64,000 bases of DNA from Torreya grandis (taxonomy: Eukaryota; Streptophyta; Pinopsida; Cupressales; Taxaceae): assembly GCA_037957365.1 (NCBI GenBank), contig JARHVA010002127.1, positions 2,622,501 to 2,686,500 of the forward strand. The letters run 5' to 3'. Under the pieces are notes generated by a model. It was given only the letters and a program-made list of their open reading frames with translations. It did not search any database and had not been told where the DNA came from. This document shows, one piece after another, positions 22,801 through 34,300 of the stretch (its first letter is position 1; every line of letters starts with the position of its first letter). The position numbers and the translations under genes were made by a program.

Positions 22801-23400
22801 AATATTATTGGTTCACTTGCATGATTCTCAAAATAGGATTAACATCAATAATTAATTTAATCAATCCTTGACATCTTACTAATTTGGAAATTTTCATCTC
22901 AAGATCATACTCTTGAAGTATAAACATCCACTTACCTCTTCTCTCTCCCAATTCACATTGACTAAGCATAAGTTTAGTGGTAGGATCTGATAATATTTCA
23001 TGTACTTTACTCTTAAGAATATAGCATCTAAACTTATTAACTACCTTAACTAAAGCAAATTCTTATTTATCAATTAGAGAATAATTTAACTCAACATTCT
23101 AAAATTTAGTGTTCAGAAATACAATTAGGTGATCACATTTATCTACTTTTTGAGTTAAAAACCATCAATAGTATGATCAAAAGCAAAATAATAAAGATAT
23201 AAATCTTTTATGAAATCAGGACTTATTAGCACAAGTGCTTGTCCTATTGCTTCTTCATTGTCCTTGAAGGCTTTTTTTGTATATTCATTTCATATGACCT
23301 TAGCATCCTTCTTCAATATTTCATTTAATGGCTTCACAATCTTTGCAAAACCAATAATGAACTTTCTTATGAAATTGATTTTCCCAAAGAAAGATTTTAA
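22801..23400 (-). pseudogene. B: connection and Ty3-type RNase H, eroded
   Basis: The - strand keeps FGKINFIRKFIIGFAKIVKPL (minus a few residues, a standard RT-RNase H link) followed by KKAFKDNEEAIGQALVLISP and DLYLYYFAFDHTIDGF. The latter holds the first RNase H Asp. Further down only short blocks are readable (ELNYSLIDKQEFA). This is the RNase H that normally follows RT in Ty3/gypsy, and it is separate from the extra one upstream of RT at 24,590-24,990. Confidence 0.7.
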
Positions 23401-24210
23401 TTATTTTCTACTATTAGGGGGTTCTATTTTAGATATGTCATTAACTCTATTAGGATCTATATAAATCCCATCTTTGGTTATAACATGTCCAAGTAATTTT
23501 CCCTTAGTTACATAAAAATGATCTTCTTAGGACTAAGGGAAATTCCATATCTTTTACAACATTCAAATACTTGATGTAAATGTATAATATGATCTTCCCT
23601 ATTTTTGAAAAACATAGTTAGATCATCCATATATAATGATGCACTTACCTATGATACCTTGAAAAGCATGGTTCATAGCTCTTTGAAATGTATCTCTTGC
23701 ATTGAGAAGTCCAAAAGGCATTTTATTGTAGGTAAAAGTGCCCCACTTTGTAGTAAATGCAATCTTCATTTTGTCCTCCTTATTTACAAGTACTTGATTA
23801 TAACCTAAAAAACCGTCTAAGAAAGACATCATAGTAGAACCACTAACAATTTGAATGACTTGGTCAAGGGATGGTAAAGGATAGTTATCTTTTTTAGAAG
23901 ATATGTTCAAATTTCTAAAGTTTATGCATAATCTAATTTCCCCATTTTTCTTTCTAACTGGTACTAAGTTAGCTACCTAGGTATAATGTCTAATGGGAAA
24001 TTCTATGTTTACATCTAATAGCTTCTTGACCTCTTTGTATATTAATGGTTCTAAAATAGGATTGACTAGTCTTTGTTTCTACCTAAAATATTTACAAGCT
24101 TATTTTAATGGAATGGTATGGGTAATGACTCTAGAATTAAAGATATTTAAGTCTTCATAGGACCATGATATAACATCTTTCTATTTGGTTAGCAACTCTT
24201 TATATTTTAT
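23401..24210 (-). pseudogene. B: reverse transcriptase
   Basis: RT copies the element RNA into DNA. On the - strand, in order: SWSYEDLNIFNSRVITHTIP (24,165-24,105), NPILEPLIYKEVKKLLD, VRKKNGEIRLCINFRNLN, then an open 95-codon stretch (23,910-23,623). That stretch holds KDNYPLPSLDQVIQIVSGS, SFLDGFLGYNQ and FTTKWGTFTYNKMPFGLLNA. The catalytic motif is intact as YMDD at 23,622-23,633 but lies one frame off from the preceding segment. GKLLGHVITKDGIYIDPNRV follows. The match to plant Ty3/gypsy RT is strong and continuous. Confidence 0.9.
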
Positions 24211-24589
24211 TCACTCTATGTTTAAGTTATACCAATGTTCACTAGTTGAGATTGACTTTGTGTTCCAATGTCAACTACATTGTAATCTTTCCCACTCACT
24301 TTGGGAATTTTAACAGTTTCAGCTAGTTTGTCTTTGCCAAATAATATTTCTAAGGAAAGCATGCCTTTGAGAATTTTTTTGTCATTTAATTGTACTATTT
24401 TGTCATCAACTTTATCTTCATCAAGAGTATTTTCATTGATCTCATCGATGATATGAGACTCAAATACTCATGAGCTATTCATGAACTCTATGATCTGTTG
24501 ATCATCACTAAATACTTGCCTATGATTGACATTGTTAGGAACTGAGGGACATAGAACCGGTTCAATACTAAGATTTTATAATTTAGAGC

Positions 24590-24990
24590 TTTAGTCTAGC
24601 ATAAGGTTTGCTACAACTGAAGCTAGTTCATTAGTTGCTTGTTTCTCTTCTCTAGGAATTAAAACAATACTAAAAGCATCAAAGCATTCAATCAAGTCCC
24701 ACATTCTAAACTTGTATTTATTAATATAAGATAATTTGCATTGGTATTTTATTTTAACCTAATTAACTACTAGTTTAGAATCACCATAAACTAATAGTTA
24801 TTTGACCTTATGTTTGATAACAAACTAAAATCCTAAGATTAATGCTTCATACTCTAACATATTATTAGTGCATAGAAATTGAAGTTTTTAAGAAGCATTA
24901 TACTCTTTCCAAATGGGATTGATTAAAACAACTCCTACTCTAGAACCAGATTTGCATCTATCACCATCAAAATATAATCTCCACAATCTA
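24590..24990 (-). pseudogene. B: extra RNase H between PR and RT
   Basis: Reading the - strand: WRLYFDGDRCKSGSRVGVVL (first catalytic Asp in FDG, about 24,970), LCTNNMLEYEALILGF (Glu, about 24,845), LLVYGDSKLVVN (Asp, near 24,785) and finally RE-EKQATNELASVVANLML (the last Asp of the usual ADxLA is now Asn). Three of four catalytic acids are kept. The fold signature (TNN..EYEAL and GDSxLV) is that of the archaeal-type RNase H found in Tat-lineage plant elements. Here it follows protease directly and precedes RT, the same place as in remnant D. Element F keeps this domain after its Ty3-type RNase H. Confidence 0.85.
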
Positions 24991-25019
24991 GGTATGTCAT
25001 GATAATCTTTAGAGATACA

Positions 25020-25530
25020 TACCTTAAGAGTGTCAAAAGTGTAAAATCCTAAATTAGAATTGACTATGTTAACTTTTTCATTAGTTGCATTGTATTCAGT
25101 GATCATGTGTTTCATATTTGGTTCCCTTTCAATATGAATTTGATTGGGAACTCCTCTCCATGACAACCACATATGAGAATAATTAGTAGACGTGTATCTA
25201 TTTAAGGATTTTATCCAATCTCTATTGAGCAATATTCCATAAGTATCAAGAATATCGTGCACTTGAATATCTATGAATTGTTATATCATTGGATCTAAAG
25301 CAAGCTACATATGAACATTCAAAAATTCTTCAATTACTTTAAATATTGATTTATCTAATTGAGTAACTACTCTATCAAACTTAATTGAAGTTAAACCAAG
25401 TTTTTCACAAATACCTTTTGGCATGATATTTTTAAAAGCACCTAAATATAACAAAAAATTATTCATGTTTTTACCAAAAACCCTAATTATTAGTAAGAGG
25501 GTGGAACTTATACTTTGTTCTTATACATTA
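25020..25530 (-). pseudogene. B: retropepsin (PR) and PR tail
   Basis: In one - strand frame: LLYLGAFKNIMPKGICEKLG (about 25,445-25,390). It corresponds to the family's LLDSGASHNLMPKxxMExLG, so the catalytic DSG is lost. Then FDRVVTQLDKSIFKVIEEFL and an open 124-codon stretch (25,262-24,888) beginning HDILDTYGILLNRDWIKSLN and SHMWLSWRGVPNQIHIERE. The latter is the standard post-protease block in this plant lineage. It runs without break into the RNase H. The lost active site makes the domain non-functional. Confidence 0.8.
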
Positions 25531-27150
25531 CTACATTGGCATTGCAACCTTTTGTGTTTTAATTGGCTTTTTCGATAAATATTCTAGAAATAAGTCTCTT
25601 TGTTTAGTAATTTGAGTCAATTCATGTAAATTAATGTTAGATTTAATCTTTTTCATATCCTCAACTATAGTAAATCCACTCCTAGTGGAAGAACTAGATA
25701 ATTCAACATTATTTCTAGAGGTAATTCCCTTTGGAGGTTCTAGATTATTATCTATTGTAGGATTAGGAGGAGTGTCAATGACATTTGGTGGAGTAGAATT
25801 AGTCAATGGTTGATGTTGTTCTCTATTCCTTAAAGGATAAGTATTATTCAAATACTATTGAAAATCATGAATCTCTTTTAGAGTATCCTTAGGCTCATTT
25901 TCATCTTGGAATGGAAAATCAAATGTCTCCACCATGATAGTTGTGTCATTAAACTTAGATGACTTTGAAGAACCAAATATACATGCAACATTGTCTTTGC
26001 TAGGAATAAATTTAAATGTATCTAATTCTTCTTGAAAAGATTCAAAAGCATTAAATAATTTAGTGCAATCTAATTCACCATGCTTTGAAGTACTATGAAC
26101 TCTATAATAATCAGCTAAAGCTATATCACACATGTTCATTTTAGGTATATTCTTATTTATAGATGACTCATTTTTGTTGTTATTTTTGTTTTTACTTTGA
26201 AACCTATTTTTAGGTCTATTAAATCTCTGATAAGAATAATTCCTATTACAAGTCTCCCCAGTGTTTCCTACTTGTTTTTGCAACTAAAGAAAATCAATGC
26301 TTAGTTTTTGAACAATTTTGAGTATAGAGTCATTTTCATTTTTAGGTGCATTTGAATTGTGAACTTGAGTATTAATATTATCTATTGGCACCATATCTAT
26401 TTGATTTTGTGGATGAGATCCACTTGTATTACTATTTACCAATCTTAGATTTTGATTAGGATAAGCATGACTCAAAGGTAATTGAATGAAAATTGATGTT
26501 TGATTCAAAGCAAACATGTTTTGATTAGAATTTGGAATGAAATTTAACATAGACAAATTAGGATTGACATTAGGAATGTCATATGCTAATTAGCCTTAGG
26601 TTTGCATTTGATCATTGATTTTGATAGCTTCAACATAGACTAAGGCTAATGAATTTATGACTTCAATAGATATTTTCAGAAATACTAAAGTCATTAGATC
26701 TAAAACATCCTTCTAAATATCTAAATCTAGGGTTTCATCAAGTCTAAAAGGAGATATGGTTCTAATAAACATTTTTTGAAATCTAGAATTAAAAGCAAAA
26801 TGGTTTAATTTGAATCTCTCTTCACAATAGTGAATTGCTAATAAAGAACATATAGACTGATGACCTTTCCAAATTGATAAATGAAATAAATGTTAAAATC
26901 ATTCCAACTAATAATGTAATCCTCAAGAAGGTTAAGGAACCAATCATACACAACATTTCTAAAAGTAAATGGAAATAATCTACATACAACATCTTTATGA
27001 ACAACATTTAATAGTCTTAAAGCAACATTGAAGCTCTTAATATGCTCTTTAGTAGTAATAACACCTATAGGACTGAAAGAAGGCAAATATTTCTTAGGAT
27101 TTCAAGATAAATCATGTATTTGACTAGGCACATTTATTAAAGATCTACTT
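25531..27150 (-). pseudogene. B: Gag polyprotein
   Basis: Gag builds the particle. The capsid part (27,086-26,840) reads PSFSPIGVITTKEHIKSFNV then NVVHKDVVCRLFPFTFRNVVYDW. This is the plant Gag pattern of a short HI/HL motif, VCRLFPxTL and a conserved Trp. The middle (26,556-25,855) is rich in Asn, Gln, Pro and Lys. It includes CDIALADYYRVHSTSKHGEL-DC, where a zinc knuckle might have been. The last ORF (25,851-25,531) has the EDMKKIKSNINLHELTQIT block shared with remnant D. Several stops interrupt the frame, but four long open stretches remain, making it the best-kept gene of B. Confidence 0.8.
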
Positions 27151-27835
27151 AACCAATCCATACCTTGATAAGGATTAAACACAACAGAAGTAGGTGAAGT
27201 AGGTTGAGATTTGGAAATCCTATGTTTCCATTTATTTGTTCTTGCTTTCCTATGAAATTATAAATAAAGAAGAGGTAATAGTTTTTTAAACCATGACTAA
27301 ATTCTTATTCTCTATAGTTCCAACTTGTAAACTTTGAATCCTATTAAAATATGATGAAAAAACCTTCTCTTTGCAAAGAACAATGATTAGATTTATATGT
27401 TAAGTAAATTATGCACAAATTCATACAAATAATGACTATCTTTAACTAAATAATCTCAAATGTACCTACAAACCTATGAATATAAGTGATATTTACATTT
27501 ATGAGCTCAAATAAACCTAAATTTGCAAAGAATCAACCAATTCTTGAAGAAAATTGCTATCACTAACCTCAAACACGTCAAATATACAAAGTTTAAACTA
27601 CCTTTGCATCAATTTCTCAAAATATTCAAAGAATACCTATCTTTATCTAAATAATCCTAAAGACTTGTCTAAAACCATGAATATCAATGATATTTACATA
27701 ATTGAGCTAAAATAAATGCAATTATGCAAAGAATCAACTAATCTTTGAATAAAATTCACTAAAATTAGCAAAGATACTTTCAATTCACAAAGATTTAGCT
27801 AAAGGCCCTCCTTATAACACTAGTGAAACTTTGTC
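27151..27835 (-). other. B leader between 5' LTR and gag
   Basis: About 0.7 kb without a gene. It has a repeated motif about 'AAAGAATCAACC/TAAT' near 27,528 and 27,737. The primer site should lie within ~20 bases of 27,835. The - strand reads GACAAAGTTTCACTAGTG there, which is not a clear match to any primer site I know. Confidence 0.45.
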
Positions 27836-28640
27836 TGTTGATGCTTGAAAGTGTATCATAGGGTCTATAGAGTGTTAGGAAACAATTTTCATTTTTGGAT
27901 TCAAAGAATCCATTGCATGAGTAGCTAGTTTTGATCTTCTTGAGATCTTTTGTGGAATAGCAATAAAGCAATATAATTGTTTCATAAAATGATAATATAA
28001 CTGGTTTTTGGGAGCAACCTTGGTCTTAAATATTTCATGTGAATATAAAAGTAATATGAACTAAGTCTAATAAATTATGATCAAAACTTGAAGTCTAAAA
28101 TATAATCTAGCATGTATATTTAAAATGAAAACTAAACTATAGTGAATTGATTAAAAAATGAGAAAAAGGAAGGGAAGGGTAGAAAAGAGAGGTTTCTAAT
28201 ATTTAGTCTAGACATTATGTACTAAAATAACATATGACATGAAATTGCAAAGGCACAGATCCTATAATATACTAGGCAAATGTATAAGGATAGTGGAAAC
28301 AATGCAAATAAGAAATCAAAATCACTTTAAGGATTTACTTCCACAAGAAAATAACATTAGCACATCTTCAAGAAAAGAAAAGAAAATGAAGTGAATCTAA
28401 AATCCTTTAATCAACCTAGCATAAGCACAATTGACAACTCTACAATAAAATTTACACATCAAGGATTCATAAAAGCAATTCAAATATGAACATTAAAGTA
28501 AATGGTTGAGGAAGCAACCATAATAACAATCACACAAAGAAATATTGGATAATATTTGAAGAATTCCTTGCTTGCATTACTTAAAATTTACATAAAGTTT
28601 TTACTCTAAAAACTCCCTCCTCTTTACAAATGACAATACC

Positions 28641-28650
28641 CCTTTTATAG
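28641..28650 (-). promoter_or_regulatory. TATA box of B 5' LTR
   Basis: CTATAAAAGG followed by GGTA on the - strand, about 215 bp after the U3 ORF stop. Matches the motif at 5,867-5,875. Confidence 0.65.
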
Positions 28651-28862
28651 AAGACTAATGAGGTATGTTGGTCAGTTATATCAAATGACAATTGCACAAG
28701 TGTCAAGGACAACTATCCTTCTATAACATTATATAATTAGACACTTTACAAATGAATTAACTTATAAGAAAATTTTCATTACAAAGTTTCACATTCTTTT
28801 ACAAGACAAAATATTCCCTTTCTAAATGGCATACATGTTCCTATACAAAATAATATTCTAAG

Positions 28863-31800
28863 TCAATAGATTTGACTTTGAGACTCTTTTATTATTATAG
28901 TACTTTGTCTTTGCTCCAAGATATTCAATGTTTTGTCATGTTTCCCATCAATTAGTTTGAGGTTGATGATGATCTCCATAAAAATCTATTCTTCCTGGTC
29001 TTATAGGCCTTTAAATTTTTTTCCAACTCTATCCATTTATTTCTTGATGCTTTTAGCATCACCAATCTTTTCCTCTGTAGATAGGATCATGTCTAAGATC
29101 CTTTTATTATTTTCCCCTATTTTTCATTGGATTTGATTCTTTACCTCCTACATAAATTGAGTATCTCTATGTTTGAGCTCCTAATCTATTATTAGGCCAA
29201 TGGGATTGATGGTAGTTGGATCTTTGATTAGACTCCCTAATATATGCACCATCCTATTTTTTAACTATTTAAAATCACTAGAGATATACTCCAAGATCTT
29301 GGACCATTTTTTCAAACCCTTGAAATTCTCCATCAATATAACCATAGCCATATTCAAATGGGTTAGGATAACTATCTTAAACCCTAGAATTTGGTCCTCT
29401 ATCAATATATCAATCATCTCCTCCACCTTATTGTATGTTTTACTTGGTTCATAGCCAAAATACCCTATTTGTTCACCATATCCTTCTTGGACCTTATAGC
29501 TTTCAAGGAGATGAATATGTCATGCATGGTTGCCTCAAACTCATTGCTCATATTCCCTAGAACCAATAGAATATATTATTCCTCTAGGTTCTTCTTTTGT
29601 TTCCTTAGTCCTTTGATATAAACTTACAACTATTCTAATTATGCTTGAGCCAACTCCAAGACATCTTCTTTAAAGATTAGATCCTCACCAGGTCTTTATA
29701 CTTACTTTTGAGTCAAATTAGTCAATTACCCCACCTTTTGATATATGATTTCTTCACCACCCTGCCTGACTATTTTCTCAATCACTCTTTGCAAACCAAT
29801 AATACCTAGATCAAACCTAACCCTAACTAAAGATTAGGCCACATGTGGAATTGGGACCTTTACTTGTGATTGGGATATTGGTTGGCTTGGAGTAGCCAAT
29901 CTTATTTCTTCTTATTCTTTTAGAGAAATGATCCATGGCTTCAATTCTTGTTGTAGAGGGATGTTGGTGGCTTTCAACATAGTCCATATATGGTAAATAG
30001 TAGGCACATTTTCTATCCTCAACTCATAAATGAACAAATTAGGGATAAGTGGACCCTATAACATGTTTTACTTGATAAAAAATTTGACTTCACTCAAAGG
30101 AAGAGTGATGGTTACCTTTTTTTTCTTTGCCTTTGGAATAATGGTAGTCTCAACTTTTCTCTTTGGGGTGTCAATAAGAACCAAGTCCAATACTTTCTCT
30201 TTTCCCTTTTTCCTCCTTAGGTTCCTCAACACTTACTTATTCATCTAAATCTATCTCATAAGACATGGATAACATCTGTAATGCATTCTTAATAGACTGA
30301 TTGGGATCCAATGCTATCATATGAACCTCTTCTTGAGATGTCTCTTACTCTACTACTTTGGAAGATTCATAAGCTGATAAACTAGAAATAGTCTCATCTA
30401 GCCTTTTCTTCTCATGCCTATTCTCTATTTGTGTCTCTACTTGCATTCATGTTTATTGGGGTATATAAGATTAAACACTTATCAAATGATATTATCTTGG
30501 GCCTAACTTCCATTTATCATCTACCTTTTAATCTCTAGATAGTCTAGACTCATGTTTAATATTGTGCTCTTTTAATATCCTAGTTACTTCAAAGTAGGAA
30601 TATGCTTTGGTGTATATAAGGTAAAATTAACCAAGCTCATTTTCATATGGCACATTTAGAATACCTTTGATCCTTAAATATTATTTAACCCTACCATAAG
30701 GGTCCCAGTGCCTAAAGTCATCCATCTATTGGTTGAAAGATAACATATGATTTGATGCAACCTCAATATGATCCCACTATCTAAAAGTAATCCTACCAAT
30801 TATCATAAGTAAGTTGTGTAGGAGACCCTTTTTCTTGGTTTTGTAGAGGCCATCTATACCATGGAATAACTAGTAAGCCATCTCTTATTTTTCTAGTTTA
30901 TTAAGAACATGGACTGACAAATTGAGAGGAGAATTTTGAGTTCCCTCAATCCCTATAATAGCACAATCTGAGTATAACCATATGTCCCATATTTATTCAA
31001 CTTATTTATTTAATAGAGGGTTAATTCTCATCATAGGGATGTTAGTTATGGCTTCACTTAGTGCAGGGTAAACATAATCACAAATAAAATGAATGTGGTC
31101 TCTATACATATAAATGTGAAACTTGGAATAATATTAGAAAATGGTCTTAGTTCTATTTGGATACCATTCTCTCTAATTGGGGATATTTGTGGTTGCACAC
31201 AGGGCATCTAGGAGCTAGGACATCATGTAAAACTCATTCTTATTATTATGCTTGATTGCATATATTTTCCTACTTAGGAAAATACTGATTATTTCACCCA
31301 ATGAAGGAACCATTTCCATTTCAATTATAAAATAGACTATGGGTACCCACATTAGATCCTCATATGTTGTAGTTGCACATCCATGCAACCTATTAAACAT
31401 GGTCATCACCATATTAATTCTAGGCCTAAATTGACTGATAGGAATTTTCTTTGAAAGATCTTCAAAGACCTTGTTATGAAATTCTAACCACATAGATATG
31501 GTGTCCATCAAGTTATGCTATTTATCCCATGAATTAATAGAGGTTAGGTCAATTTGGGGCTTGGGTAATTTTTAATAAGACTCAAAGGTAATTGGGTAAA
31601 TGTATGTAACTTTCCTCTAATTATGCTCATTAATTAACATGCCCTCGTCTCTTTTAGCTTCCTTAAAAAATGGGACCAAGAACATCAATGTAATGAAGTA
31701 CTTCTGGTTTCATAATTTCATAATGTACTCTAGTCATCTATATGGCTACAATGTCATCATATAGTCTCTTTGCTGAGAGAATATTATCTTCTTCTTTGGT

Positions 31801-31965
31801 GATATATGGCTAGTTATCAGCTGTACAAAACAATTTAGAATAAGTTTTATCCCCTATGTTCAAAGAAATAGCTACAAACTTTATGTCTTTGAACATATAA
31901 CCTTATATGTTTGATATCAAATACAATTCAACCTCTTTCTTTGAAACATGTTTATGGGTCACCAT
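28863..31965 (-). pseudogene. B 5' LTR: ~3.1-kb U3 ORF, unrecognised protein
   Basis: Begins MVTHKHVSKKEVELYL at 31,965 (here without the stop seen in the other copy) and ends at TGA 28,863-28,865 after LNILEQRQ...KESQSQIY, about 1,030 codons with several stops and frameshifts. The best segment, 31,511-31,215, reads MDTISMWLEFHNKVFEDL, ISQFRPRINMVMTMF, LMWVPIVYFIIEMEM and LGEIISIFLS. The C-terminal third is Lys/Glu-rich and probably coiled coil. It lies wholly in U3, upstream of the TATA box, on the sense strand. In a genomic RNA it could therefore be carried only by the 3' LTR copy. That is the topology of retroviral U3 genes, but no sequence similarity is claimed. Confidence 0.65.
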
Positions 31966-32640
31966 TTCAACAATATTGATCAAATTATCTAATTGTAAAT
32001 AACAATCTAACTCTCTCAGCTCAATCATAATGAATCCAAAGATAATTAGGGAAATCCATACACTCTAAGGTTTTTTAGAGGTTCACATAGATCTTCAATG
32101 GTAGTAAACTAGTTCAAATAATGAGCTTATTTGACATAGATTGAATTTGGATTGTACATTTATACCTTTTATGTGTTTGGGTCCACTAGATCTCCCAATT
32201 TGACATGTTATATTTATGTGGCATCACCATGTCATACTTCTCATTTATTTTTAAAATGTGACTATTGTTCTTTTGGGACACATGTCATGATCTCACATAA
32301 TCTTGAGGCTTGATCAAATCTACACCGTTGATCCCTTTTAGAGCCTCTTAGCCTTAGCTTCATCATGGGTTGTTGATATCCCATTAGAGCTCTAAGATTA
32401 TGCCACTTGGTGGTTTGGTGGGCTCTTGGTGTACCTTACAAACCATCATTCTCCATCAGGATAATGCTCTTACACTGCATGGTGCCACCATATTCAATCT
32501 GAGCTTTTTTGACATATTGACTTGAACATGCACCATTGATTTTGATATGCATGGTCAAATACACACCATTGATCTCCATCAACCTTTTATTATGAGATCA
32601 AATATAGGCCATTGATTTGATTTATCCCTCACTGAAATTG

Positions 32641-32910
32641 TGACACTTGTCACTTTTGTGTTCTTTCTTATCATCCTTGACTTGTTGACATTTTCTCACC
32701 ATTATATTTGTTACCACTTTGACGAGATCATGACACTTATCACTTTGGAATTCCTTCACTGGGTCTTTAACTTATTAACCTTTTCTCACCATTATATCTA
32801 TTTTCACTTTAAAAGATCATGATATTTGTTAGTCTCACATTCCTTCATAAGATCTTTGATGTTTTGACTTATATTTGCATTGTTATATCTCCATTATATG
32901 ATTTAATGTG
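32641..32910. repeat. 90-bp repeat, three tandem copies, in B U3
   Basis: TGACACTT-type starts at 32,641, 32,731 and 32,820. Corresponds to the array at 19,404-19,680. Confidence 0.8.
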
Positions 32911-33703
32911 ATCCATATATGTTTAGGCTTAACTTATTGACCTTATCTTTGTATGCATATTATTGATCAAAATATGTATACCTGAATGTGTACCATTTAT
33001 CTTTGATCTTGGTCAAATTTGACATTTTAACTTCGACCATCATATGCTCACCATTGATCTTTCATCCAAGATTTGAGATCTTGACACTTGTCATCCTCAC
33101 ATTAATTTATTCCTATAGATAGTGAGATAGACTAAGTGAGATTTTGGGAATATAGAGACTTAGGATAATATTAGACTAAGGTTTTATACAAATTAATAAA
33201 TATGCTTAGAACTTAGGATAAAATTAAACCAGGTTTAAAATATAATAAACTGTTCCCATGCAAATATTTCAAAAATAATCCTATGTAAATATAAACTAAT
33301 TTCAAAAGTAACTTAGTCTAAAATATTTAGACTAAGGTTTTCTAAAATAGTTTAAACATGGATTCAATAAATTGACCAAAGATGACTAGTTAGTCAAAAA
33401 GGATCAAATGAGATCATATTATTTAACTAAGGGATAATTTGACATTGAAGAATAAGCCCTAACATTTCTCATTATTAAAAAGATACATTAAAATTGAAAC
33501 ATAAAAGTACATGAAGCAACTGTTAGCAACATTAGATGAAGTCAAACAAGGTTTATGTGCTAACAAACCAAAGTAAACTAGATCAACACAAGATATTCAA
33601 TAATGGTTCCTGATAAAGTTGAATGTCTAATTTACAACACAAATTTGGAAAAATTGAACAAGAGTCCTCATTTATTATAAATGAGGGTATGTTGACCTCA
33701 ACA

Positions 33704-34300
33704 AGATACATCTTATGGTTTATAGGCTTTCTATTTCATTTATGATAGTGAAATTGTGGATGATGATTCAGATCTTCACTCATTGTTTATTATAACACAT
33801 ATTAATCATCATTATATATGCACTATTATGGTTGATAATGGTTCTAGTGAAAATGTATCTAACATCACATTAATCACATATTTTGGATATACATGTGATT
33901 ATTTATAACCTTCAACCAATATGGTCAAAACATTTGATGGGAAAGCATAAAAGGTTATTGGTGAGATTGATTTACCTTTATAGATTGGTCTAACACATGT
34001 GACAACAACATTTTCAGCTATACCACATATGAGAGTCTTTGATATGTTATTGGGATGACCTTGGATTCATAATATTCATGAAATTCCATCCATATTACAT
34101 ATATGTCTCAAGTATAGTCATGCCAACACCATAGTTTCAAAGATTCAGTATAAGCATCCATTACAACATCAAAAATTTATTCCAAGATAGTTTATTATTA
34201 AACCTATTTAGGTTAATCATGAGTGAAATGGTAATAAAAGGGAATTACCCTTTCTTAAGTGACCCATACTAGATATTTCATTCAATCAAAGATATATATT
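33704..34300 (+). pseudogene. Element C, right part: retropepsin (PR), Tat type
   Basis: The frame holds TIMVDNGSSENVSNITLI with the active-site Asp at 33,834-33,836 (VDNGSS). It then continues LGYTCDYL, KTFDGKA, KVIGEIDLPLxIGLTHVTTTF and a MLLGxPWIHNIHEIPSILH segment. This is the full order of a plant Tat-lineage protease: VDxGSS, GT/E-xD-L, then LLGRPWIH..AIPSTLHQ. It begins right after B and its target duplication, so it continues the gag at 3.6-5.0 kb. The Gly of LLGRPW and the catalytic Asp survive, though stops are present. I cannot find RT after it. Confidence 0.8.

Larger units (their letters stand above)
5031..33703 (-). mobile_element. Element B: Ty3/gypsy retrotransposon with 5.9-kb LTRs (A nested inside)
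   Basis: Two ~5.87-kb direct repeats (5,031-20,466 minus nested A; 27,836-33,703) flank a 7.4-kb internal region. The repeats start TGTTGATG/TGTTTATG and end TCAACA/TAAAAA. Perfect 5-bp duplications (AGATA) lie outside both ends. On the - strand the internal region runs gag, PR, RNase H, RT, RNase H, INT, so the LTR at 27,836-33,703 is the 5' LTR. A TATA box on the - strand in each LTR supports this orientation. The polypurine tract and primer site are not clear: the bases next to the LTRs do not look canonical. LTR divergence visible by eye and many stops indicate an old, inactive copy. Confidence 0.9.
27836..33703 (-). repeat. B 5' LTR, intact length
   Basis: About 5.87 kb, uninterrupted, starting TGTTGATG and ending TCAACA, so the ends form a TGTTGA/TCAACA inverted pair. 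Outside lies AGATA (33,704-33,708), identical to 5,026-5,030. It contains the U3 ORF, TATA box, ~0.8 kb R-U5 and the 90-bp triple repeat in the same order as the other LTR. Confidence 0.92.
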
